From: Thermoleophilia bacterium
GTDB taxonomy: Bacteria > Actinomycetota > Thermoleophilia > Miltoncostaeales > Miltoncostaeaceae
Reading direction: 5' to 3'
Assembly: GCA_017882555.1 (NCBI GenBank)
Contig: JADGPH010000115.1
Location: forward strand, 1 to 5,015
DNA length: 5,015 nucleotides
Below, piece by piece: positions 1 to 4,529 of this stretch (within the stretch, counting starts at the first letter, position 1; each line of letters opens with the position of its first letter). Both the position numbers and the translations under genes were made by a program. The notes beneath the pieces are model-generated. The model did no database searches. It saw nothing but the letters and a program-made list of their open reading frames with translations, and was not told where the DNA came from.

Positions 1-168
1 GCGAAGAACCGCGGCACCGAAGGGCTCGGCTTTGTACGCTCGTCGAACCTGGCGTTGCACAGTCCGCCTGGCGGCCTGCAGGTGAACGACAAACCGTTGA
101 CTGTCGTGCCCAGTGACCCAGGACACGTCGATGGTCATAGGGGTCGTGCTACCATCCACCAGGCATGA
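1..168 (+). CDS. C-terminal end of an unidentified protein (5' end outside window)
   Basis: The first forward frame is open from the left edge to a TGA at 166-168, giving 55 residues. The first 38 or so codons end almost always in G or C, as expected for coding DNA in this genome. After about position 115 that bias weakens, so the real coding signal may stop earlier or the tail may be poorly conserved. The visible peptide (for example ...LALHSPPGGLQVNDKPLTVV...) matches no family I recognise. Its stop overlaps the ATG of the next gene as ATGA (165-168), a common arrangement for translational coupling, which would fit the weak ribosome binding site of that gene. It could also be chance open frame in GC-rich DNA. 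No function is proposed. Confidence 0.4.
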   Translation, partial: AKNRGTEGLGFVRSSNLALHSPPGGLQVNDKPLTVVPSDPGHVDGHRGRATIHQA

Positions 169-1124
169 TGGCGGTTCTCGGTCGGCAGACTCCGCGGATT
201 CTTGGAATCCTGCTCGGCATTTCCCTGGTCGGTTGCCATGGCGATTCCTCGTCGTGTCCGGCGGGCAACGGAAAGGCGTGCGACATATTCTCGTATCCGG
301 TAAAGCTCAAACAAGACGAGCCTCGCCTTCACTTCAGCGATTTGCGGGTGATCGAGGGTGCCTGTGAACCGCCTCGTTGCGTCACAACCGCTTGCACCGA
401 TCTCATCTTTCCTGGCCTCTACTACCAGCTTGAAGTGACCAGCTCCACGTCGGTCGTGTCCCCGCCCGATACGCGTTGCCGCTTCCAGATTTCGTCGGCC
501 GAGGGAGAGTCGTTCGATGTCGTGCTTTCCCTTGCAGACTCCTCTTCGTCCTCCTTCTGCTGCAACACCGGACTTCGTAAGTTCATCGGCTACTCGTGGT
601 CGGCCTTCGTGAATGGTGTCGAGCTGCAATCGGATGTCGGGGGATACCATCTTCCCCAGCCGCTGGATGGCGGGGTTGCCTTGTCGGGAGACGCGGGGCC
701 CCTGCCCGCCGAAGTAACTCCCGCCGATTCTGGTCCGCATGCTGCGGATGGTGCTCGGGACGCAGATGATGAATCGGCGTGCGTGGCGCTCGCGAGCGTG
801 AGCGACCAGTGCCCGGCGGATTGGGGCGCGGCAATCGCGGACCAGATCGCGTTCTGCGCCCAGGAGGCTCCCTTCTTCGATACGTTCTTGTCGACCGGGA
901 GCTGCCGGGGTGGCTTGCACTACACGAAGCACCTGTTCGACGCTGGTCCGCGCTTCTGTGTTTACGATCCGGCGACGCTGGAGCTGGTCGGCTACCGCGC
1001 GGTCGACGGCAAAGCCGGGTTCGAACAGACGAGTTGCGGGTCCAACCAGGCTGATTTCGACGACCAGGGTTGCGCAGGAATGACCTGCGCGATGCCCGAT
1101 GCTTCCGTAGCGGGAAGCGACTAG
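165..1124 (+). CDS. Predicted Cys-rich lipoprotein, function unknown
   Basis: This is a 319-residue protein with a lipoprotein signal: Arg at 7 and 11, a hydrophobic stretch at about 12-22, then lipobox L-V-G-C with Cys24 as the expected lipidated residue. The mature protein should therefore be membrane-anchored on the cell surface or periplasmic face. Residues about 40-161 form a Cys-containing, beta-looking domain (Cys67, 72, 77, 105, 132, 133). Residues about 162-204 are a Gly/Ala/Asp/Pro-rich linker. Residues 205-308 form a second Cys-rich domain (Cys206, 216, 231, 247, 265, 291, 303, 308) with a Tyr/Phe-rich core. The even number of mature-domain cysteines suggests disulfides. No catalytic motif is visible and I recognise no named family. 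The start is uncertain between ATG 165 and ATG 168. Only a weak AGG lies just upstream, but the ATGA overlap with the preceding frame may couple translation. Third-position GC supports this frame over the opposite-strand open frames across the same bases. Confidence 0.82.
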   Translation: MMAVLGRQTPRILGILLGISLVGCHGDSSSCPAGNGKACDIFSYPVKLKQDEPRLHFSDLRVIEGACEPPRCVTTACTDLIFPGLYYQLEVTSSTSVVSPPDTRCRFQISSAEGESFDVVLSLADSSSSSFCCNTGLRKFIGYSWSAFVNGVELQSDVGGYHLPQPLDGGVALSGDAGPLPAEVTPADSGPHAADGARDADDESACVALASVSDQCPADWGAAIADQIAFCAQEAPFFDTFLSTGSCRGGLHYTKHLFDAGPRFCVYDPATLELVGYRAVDGKAGFEQTSCGSNQADFDDQGCAGMTCAMPDASVAGSD

Positions 1125-1419
1125 CGCAAACTTCGTGATTCCTCATCCCCGGCCGATGGTAGCTCAGCATCACCCGCAGCGTCCCGAATCCGGATGCGGC
1201 TCCGGCCATTCGGGGACTTCGTCGGTCCTCCCAAAGTACCCTCGGATGGGGGGTCAGGCTGCTCAGCCTCTATCATCGGAAGGCCGTCGCCCAGGATCAC
1301 GTGGGGCGGCGGCGCGCACTGCGCGGCGGACGTAGTCCGCGATCCTTTCGAGCCGTAGCCCCGCGCGGGTAAGGTTTCACCCCCATAGTCTGGGCCGGCA
1401 TGGATCTGTCGATCGGGCG
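1125..1419. other. Gene-free stretch between lipoprotein gene and minus-strand remnant
   Basis: Frames on both strands here give low-complexity Arg/Pro/Ser-rich peptides typical of non-coding GC-rich DNA. I find no start with a ribosome binding site and no recognisable domain. The only structure is the hairpin cluster at 1293-1346, annotated separately. No T-run that would make a standard terminator is seen downstream of either flanking gene. Confidence 0.55.
1293..1346. other. Cluster of perfect hairpins with a closing stem
   Basis: AGGATC (1293-1298) pairs with GATCCT (1341-1346) and encloses two abutting perfect hairpins. The first is CGCGC-ACT-GCGCG (1313-1325) and the second is GCGGAC-GTA-GTCCGC (1326-1340). 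Together they can be drawn as a small multi-branched fold. A competing stem, CGCCC (1288-1292) with GGGCG (1304-1308), is also possible. The site lies about 75 bp beyond the stop of the minus-strand remnant, so a transcript-end role is conceivable. There is no T tract, however, and GC-rich DNA makes chance hairpins common. Confidence 0.3.
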
Positions 1420-1680
1420 TCAGCGCATCTTGCCCAGGCTCACGGTGAGGGCCACGCCGAAATCGGGCAGCACGGGGTTCACGTTGCCGAACAGGGCCAG
1501 GCCGATGCCAGCGAAGCCACAGTCCGCGCTCACGCCGAGCTGGACGGGAATGTTCACCACCTGGTCGTGTAGCATCTCGTAGTCCGGGAAGCTCCATTCG
1601 CCGGACGAAGGCAGTTCGTTGCCCCGGCGGGTGATTCTGGCCAGGCCCACCAGCCCGGCCGCCGCGTATCCGCGGATGCC
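1420..1680 (-). pseudogene. C-terminal fragment of a truncated protein, possibly an envelope beta-barrel
   Basis: Reading leftward from 1680 to the TGA at 1420-1422 gives 86 residues that look like real protein. They include ...GLVGLARITRRGNELP..., ...VVNIPVQLGVSADCG... and a final VALTVSLGKMR. Alternating hydrophobic and polar residues with many Gly suggest beta strands, as in the last strands of an outer-membrane barrel. That assignment is an inference, and the usual terminal aromatic residue is absent. Two codons upstream of the first plausible residue the frame meets a TAG at 1684-1686, which lies inside the 98-bp repeat. The homologous-looking sequence therefore ends at the repeat boundary, as though the 5' part was replaced by the repeat. 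A GTG at 1648-1650 could start a 76-residue protein, but it has no ribosome binding site. No 5' portion of the gene is visible elsewhere in the window. Confidence 0.55.
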
Positions 1681-1776
1681 CGGCTATCGGGGGCGCTAGT
1701 CGACGTGAGATCGGTTATCGGACAACCTGAGATGCGACGCGACGATGGGAAAAGGGCGCTTGAAATTCCTACGCCC
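1679..1776 (+). repeat. 98-bp direct repeat, copy 1
   Basis: This copy matches 2329-2426 over 98 bp without gaps. There are five substitutions (at 1701, 1704, 1708, 1731 and 1742), so identity is 93/98. Potential stem-loops inside are CCCG/CGGG (1679-1682 with 1688-1691), GGTT/AACC (1713-1716 with 1724-1727) and GGGCG/CGCCC (1754-1758 with 1772-1776). The last stem closes exactly at the repeat end. It has no coding potential of its own. The left edge abuts a truncated gene and the right edge abuts a tRNA-like fragment. The element family is not recognised. A MITE, a REP-type unit or the terminus of a larger mobile element are all possible. Confidence 0.9.
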
Positions 1777-1820
1777 AATCGCACTCTAGAGGCCGTGGGT
1801 TCGATCCCCATCAGCTCCAC
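1777..1820 (+). other. tRNA 3'-half-like fragment (candidate att-site remnant)
   Basis: The sequence can be laid out as the 3' half of a tRNA. It has a loop ATCGCAC (1778-1784), an anticodon-stem 3' arm TCTAG (1785-1789) and a five-base variable region AGGCC (1790-1794). A T-arm follows: GTGGG (1795-1799), TTCGATC (1800-1806), CCCAT (1807-1811). It ends with acceptor arm CAGCTCC (1812-1818) and discriminator A1819. The T-loop fits the TTCRANY consensus and its stem is fully paired, with one G-T. The loop would give anticodon CGC (Ala), but that reading is tentative. No 5' half or GGAGCTG/GGGGCTG acceptor strand is present, because the preceding bases belong to the 98-bp repeat. It is therefore not a functional tRNA gene. 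Such 3' halves are the usual attachment-site identity blocks left by tyrosine integrases. Confidence 0.6.
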
Positions 1821-1844
1821 AAATAAACTAGTTGGTTGATGTGG

Positions 1845-1850
1845 TAAGGA
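1845..1850 (+). promoter_or_regulatory. Ribosome binding site TAAGGA fixing a GTG start
   Basis: TAAGGA lies six bases before GTG 1857. This is good spacing and it supports GTG rather than any later ATG as the start of the 150-residue gene. The bases around it (about 1819-1856) are noticeably AT-richer than the surroundings, as expected for a leader or promoter region. No convincing -35/-10 pair was found. Confidence 0.6.
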
Positions 1851-1856
1851 TCTTTC

Positions 1857-2309
1857 GTGCCACACAACCCGACAACGCCTGGATCGCAGGGCAACAACCC
1901 GGTGGCTCAATTCCCACCGCTGCCTCCCATCCCGCCGCCACCGCAGCGGCCGCCCGACGAGCGCCAGGCCAAAGCGAGTCAAATCATCGGTGGTCTGGCG
2001 GGCGCACTCGAGACCGAGATGCGGGTGGCAGGGCCGAACCTTGCGACGGGGTATTACGCATCTTCAGCTGATCTCGGCCGCCTCCAAGCCGAACTTGCCA
2101 AGGGTGTCGCACGCCTGACCGTCGCGCAGGTCGAAGAACGCTGGGACGAACTTTCTTCCTGGATGCACCGATTTCTTCGCTCCTGGGTGCAACGCTGCAA
2201 GGTCGTGACGATCGAGCGCCAGGAACTCGGTGTCCGCATCGAAATCGAGACACAAGACGATCACGGCTACTACAAGTACGGCTTCGATGTGTTTCCCCGG
2301 AAGCCCTGA
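1857..2309 (+). CDS. Hypothetical 150-aa protein with Pro-rich N-terminus, within repeat-bounded segment
   Basis: The GTG start is supported by TAAGGA six bases upstream, and the stop is TGA at 2307-2309. Residues 1-33 are Pro/Asn/Gln-rich, with runs such as PPLPPIPPPP at 20-29, and are probably disordered. Residues about 35-112 look mainly helical, with a Trp- and Arg-containing segment at 93-113 (W96, W102, W110). Residues 114-150 look like a beta hairpin, with strands VVTIERQ and VRIEIETQ, then HGYYKYGFDVFP. No signal peptide, membrane segment, Cys pair or nucleic-acid-binding motif is evident. It is probably cytoplasmic, and I do not recognise the family. Third positions are mostly G/C, so codon use resembles the neighbours. 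It is the only gene between the two 98-bp repeats, which suggests cargo of a mobile or cassette-like unit. Small orphan proteins in such places are often accessory or immunity proteins, but nothing in the sequence shows that here. Confidence 0.78.
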   Translation: MPHNPTTPGSQGNNPVAQFPPLPPIPPPPQRPPDERQAKASQIIGGLAGALETEMRVAGPNLATGYYASSADLGRLQAELAKGVARLTVAQVEERWDELSSWMHRFLRSWVQRCKVVTIERQELGVRIEIETQDDHGYYKYGFDVFPRKP

Positions 2310-2333
2310 CCTGCCCAGCTTTGGGCTTCCCGG
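2297..2333 (+). terminator. Stem-loop across the stop codon and repeat edge
   Basis: GGAAGCCC (2299-2306) pairs perfectly with GGGCTTCC (2323-2330) around a 16-base loop that contains the TGA stop. With one bulged C the stem extends to CCGG at both ends (2297-2300 and 2330-2333). The 3' arm runs into the first bases of repeat copy 2. No T-run follows, so a classical intrinsic terminator is not shown. It may act as a transcript-end or stability hairpin. Confidence 0.35.
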
Positions 2334-2426
2334 CTATCGGGGGCGCTAGTTGATGTGGGATCGGTTATCGGACAACCTGAAATGCGACGCGGCGATGGGA
2401 AAAGGGCGCTTGAAATTCCTACGCCC
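2329..2426 (+). repeat. 98-bp direct repeat, copy 2
   Basis: This copy has the same orientation as copy 1 and starts exactly 650 bp downstream of it. It keeps the internal stems, including GGGCG/CGCCC (2404-2408 with 2422-2426) and GGTT/AACC (2363-2366 with 2374-2377). It begins 20 bases after the stop of the 150-residue gene. At 28 bases beyond its end lies GCTCCAC (2454-2460). The same heptamer ends the tRNA-like fragment after copy 1, where it begins 38 bases beyond the repeat. The two copies enclose 552 bp. Confidence 0.9.
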
Positions 2427-2528
2427 CCGAAAGACCGCGGTTCTGCGAGGTTGGCTCCACCTACCTGTTTCACTGTGGCAGCGCTCACACTGGGGAGGCC
2501 CAAAAGGCATCTCGGCAACGCGTGGCCG

Positions 2529-2557
2529 TGAACAGCGGGCTCCCTGCCGGGTATAGT
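2529..2557 (+). promoter_or_regulatory. Candidate sigma-70-type promoter for the 284-aa lipoprotein
   Basis: TGAACA (2529-2534) is followed after 17 bases by TATAGT (2552-2557). The -10 matches TATAAT at five of six positions and the -35 matches TTGACA at four of six. A start near 2564 would leave a short leader of about 32 bases before the ATG at 2596. It is independent of the upstream 150-residue gene, consistent with separate transcription. Confidence 0.45.
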
Positions 2558-2583
2558 CTGTTCCATTGCAGCTGCTCTTTCGT

Positions 2584-2588
2584 GGAGG
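2584..2588 (+). promoter_or_regulatory. Ribosome binding site GGAGG deciding the lipoprotein start
   Basis: GGAGG lies seven bases before ATG 2596. This favours 2596 over an in-frame ATG at 2566, which would add ten residues in front of the signal peptide and has no ribosome binding site. Confidence 0.75.
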
Positions 2589-2595
2589 CCAAGTC

Positions 2596-3450
2596 ATGCG
2601 GAAGCTGTCTCGTTGGTCGATGTTGTTTGCATTCTCGTCGGTGCTCCTCGCGTGCGGGGACGGCAGCCCTGGTGGCGGAAGGACCGACGGCGGTGATGCC
2701 GCCGCAGGAACGACCGCGGCGGGCACGGGTGGAATCCAGAGTACGGGGGGCAACGGGCCGGGAAGCGGCGGCTTGTCGGGCACCGGCGGCAAAACGCTTG
2801 GCGCCGGCGGCAGGACGCTCGGCACCGGTGGCGATTGGGGCACTGGCGGCACCGCAATGGGAAGCGGTGGTGTTTCTGGGGCTGGCGGCGTTTCCTCCGG
2901 AACCTGCTCGACCGCTGCATGCACAATAGACGCCGGACGTTCGAGCAACGACGCATCCGACGCCGAGGACAGCCCCGCAGCGCAGGCCTGCACGTACAAT
3001 GGCAGGACCTATCCGGAAGGGACGGAATGGTTCGCGGCCGACGGGTGCAACGAGTGCACGTGCCAGGGCGGTCATGCCGGCTGCTCTCTCGTACCCTGCG
3101 ACGCCGACGCCGGCGGGCGGCCGTCCTATTCGTGCGGGTCGTACTCCTACGGAGTTACCTTCCCATCGGCCGACGGCTGCAACATCTGCGAGTGTGGTTT
3201 CTACTGGTATCGCGTGCCGGTCGGTAGTGCCACCAGCTCCGTCCTCGTGTCGTGCACCTTGTATGACTGCTCCGGCTCCCCCGTCGGGGACGCGGGTTTC
3301 GCCGGCGATGGGGGGATCGACGCCTGTGTCTACGACGGCAAGACCTACCCAGTGGACTCGTATTTCCTGTCGGCGGACGGCTGCGACCAATGCCATTGCC
3401 GCACCGACGGCCAGATCACTTGTACGTTCCAGCACGGTAGCTGCCGCTAG
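2596..3450 (+). CDS. Predicted lipoprotein with Gly-rich linker and three VWC-like six-Cys modules
   Basis: This is a 284-residue protein starting at ATG 2596 behind GGAGG. The signal has a basic start (MRKLSR), a hydrophobic core and lipobox L-L-A-C with Cys20. The mature protein should be lipid-anchored and extracytoplasmic. Residues about 26-102 are a low-complexity Gly/Thr/Ser spacer with recurrent TGG, SGG and AGG units. A short CxxxxC (104-109) and an Asp/Ser stretch follow. Three modules come next: 132-168, 180-225 and 244-283. Each has six cysteines in the order C-x14 or 18-C-x2-C-x-C, then two more, for example C132, C151, C154, C156, C163 and C168. Modules 1 and 3 share C-x-Y-x-G-x-T-Y-P, and all three share a S/A-A-D-G-C segment. 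The pattern resembles von Willebrand factor type C domains, so an adhesive or protein-binding surface role is inferred rather than shown. No enzyme motif is visible. Module 2 has a longer insert (201-219). Confidence 0.88.
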   Translation: MRKLSRWSMLFAFSSVLLACGDGSPGGGRTDGGDAAAGTTAAGTGGIQSTGGNGPGSGGLSGTGGKTLGAGGRTLGTGGDWGTGGTAMGSGGVSGAGGVSSGTCSTAACTIDAGRSSNDASDAEDSPAAQACTYNGRTYPEGTEWFAADGCNECTCQGGHAGCSLVPCDADAGGRPSYSCGSYSYGVTFPSADGCNICECGFYWYRVPVGSATSSVLVSCTLYDCSGSPVGDAGFAGDGGIDACVYDGKTYPVDSYFLSADGCDQCHCRTDGQITCTFQHGSCR

Positions 3451-3835
3451 GGCGCGGGCCTGCCTGACGGAAGCGTCGACGTGCGGATAGCTCCGGACGC
3501 CCCGCTCGACAGCACGGCGGCAGCGGGCTGTGACGTCGCTGCGGCACGAGCGGCCATGACCACTCGCGGGCTCGTGGTCACTGGCTCCGCAGAGGCCCTC
3601 AACGACACTCTGCCGTCCCCGATACGCGGTCCCAATTGGGGCCTTAGAGCCACGGCCTGCCAGGGATGGCGGCTATGACTTCAGCGGCCTGGCCGGCCAG
3701 ACCGTTTGCCTGGTCAAGCAGCCCATCGCGCAAGCCTGCGCTCAGGCGCCGTACCTTGCCTGGGCGCTTCCGCGTCGGGGGAAGCTGCCGAGACGTCGTA
3801 GCCTCGCTGCACGCCCGAACTGGGGTTGGTCCTGA
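3451..3835 (+). pseudogene. Frameshifted coding remnant of an unidentified secreted-type protein
   Basis: From 3451 the frame of the preceding lipoprotein stays coding-like after its TAG. It begins GLPDGSVDV... with about three quarters of codons ending in G/C, and runs to ...GPNWGLRATACQ near 3663. It then meets a TGA at 3676-3678. At that point the +1 frame becomes protein-like instead: GGYDFSGLAGQTVCLVKQP, then ...AQAPYLAWALP..., running to TGA 3833-3835. A single frameshift near 3662-3671 would join the two parts into one domain with Cys residues (TACQ...TVCLVKQ...QACAQ). The Asp/Pro/Ala-rich opening resembles the linkers of myxobacterial lipoproteins. No start codon, signal peptide or ribosome binding site is seen, so the 5' end also seems lost. 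It could be the decayed C-terminal part of a neighbouring lipoprotein-type gene. The family is not recognised, and a sequencing error at the shift cannot be excluded. Confidence 0.42.
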
Positions 3836-4058
3836 TGGTTGCAACTGGCTTGCCCACCATGGTGCGAACCGTTTCCGTTTTCGTCTGACTGTTTTGACCG
3901 TGTGTAGTGTTCATGATCGAAAAATGACCTCGTCGAGGTGGGTAACCGACGTGAAGCGCGGGCAGCTCGCAGCGAGTCCACCCCTCACGCAGGAGAGTTC
4001 TGTCGCCGCCGTCCGAGCCGTTCGACAAGACCAGGATCGTGGAGCTAATCTCGTTCGC

Positions 4059-4529
4059 ATGGCGATTCAGCTGTCGTTACTGGACGAAGCCGACGTTGAC
4101 GAAACCATGGCCGTCGTGAAGGAAAGCTTCGACACGTGCGTGGCCCCTGACTACACCGAGGAAGGGCGAGAGCTGTTTGCTCGGGTCGTAACCTGCGAGT
4201 ACCTGCGCTCGCTCCCGAATCGACAAGGATTCACCCTGGTCGCGAAGCTCGGTGGCCACACGGTGGGGATGTGCGCGTTTCGCGACGGAAACCACATCAC
4301 CCTATTTTTCGTCCGACCCAAATTACACGGACACGGCATCGGCAGGAGGTTGTTCGACGCCGCCGCCGAACGAGTGCGGCGGAACGTGCCCGAGGCCAAC
4401 AAGCTGGAGGTGCATTCATCGCCGGTAGCTGTGCCTATCTACGAAGCGCTGGGCTTTGAGGTCACGGGCCCTGAAGAAGTGGAAGGTGGCATGCGTTACG
4501 TCCCGATGGAGCGGTCGATTGTCACGTGA
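4059..4529 (+). CDS. GNAT-family N-acetyltransferase
   Basis: This 156-residue protein has the usual length of a single-domain GNAT enzyme, which transfers the acetyl group of acetyl-CoA to an amine. The N-terminus (LSLLDEADVDETMAVVKESF) matches the opening strand and first helix. Residues 58-75 give the central strands (FTLVAKLGGHTVGMCAFR). Residues 80-99 carry motif A, ITLFFVRPKLHGHGIGRRLF, where H-G-H-G-I-G is the pyrophosphate-binding loop. Residues 116-133 (LEVHSSPVAVPIYEALGF) are motif B, with the characteristic Y-E-x-L-G-F. The substrate cannot be read from the sequence. ATG 4059 is chosen for domain length, but the nearest purine-rich site (GGAG 4041-4044) is 14 bases away, which is long. 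An in-frame ATG at 3924 would add 45 residues of no evident structure and has no ribosome binding site. The 223 bases between 3836 and 4058 hold no other gene. The gene ends by overlapping a convergent methyltransferase gene. Confidence 0.85.
   Translation: MAIQLSLLDEADVDETMAVVKESFDTCVAPDYTEEGRELFARVVTCEYLRSLPNRQGFTLVAKLGGHTVGMCAFRDGNHITLFFVRPKLHGHGIGRRLFDAAAERVRRNVPEANKLEVHSSPVAVPIYEALGFEVTGPEEVEGGMRYVPMERSIVT

Noticed and set aside
135..932. 265-codon minus-strand frame opposite the first lipoprotein
   Set aside because: It is Arg-rich with no recognisable motif, and the plus-strand frame has a lipobox and better codon-position bias.
1679..1776. Integron attC site
   Set aside because: The cassette-like layout is suggestive, but I could not find a properly placed RYYYAAC and GTTRRRY pair in the repeat on either strand.
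1554..1982. Minus-strand open frame of 142 codons containing a G-I-E-P-T-A-S-R string
   Set aside because: That string is the well-known artefact of translating the complement of a tRNA 3' end. The rest of the frame covers the 98-bp repeat and the opposite strand of a better supported gene.
2346..2999. Long minus-strand frame with a Pro-rich, PPVP-type repeat protein
   Set aside because: It is the mirror of the Gly-rich linker of the plus-strand lipoprotein (GGN codons read backwards give Pro). It has no ribosome binding site.
2485..3435. 316-codon minus-strand frame opposite the second lipoprotein
   Set aside because: It is Ala/Arg/Gly-rich without domain character. The plus strand has a signal peptide, a ribosome binding site and regular Cys modules.
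3894..3922. Promoter for the acetyltransferase from TTGACC at 3894-3899
   Set aside because: The -35 is good, but no acceptable -10 lies at 16-18 bases (TCGAAA at 17). Only a modest AT-rich patch is present.
3666..4058. N-terminal extension of the acetyltransferase to an ATG at 3666 or 3924
   Set aside because: The extension is low in protein character (Arg/Ser/Pro-rich), has no ribosome binding site and would make the protein far longer than a single-domain GNAT. In 3671-3780 a different frame is the protein-like one.
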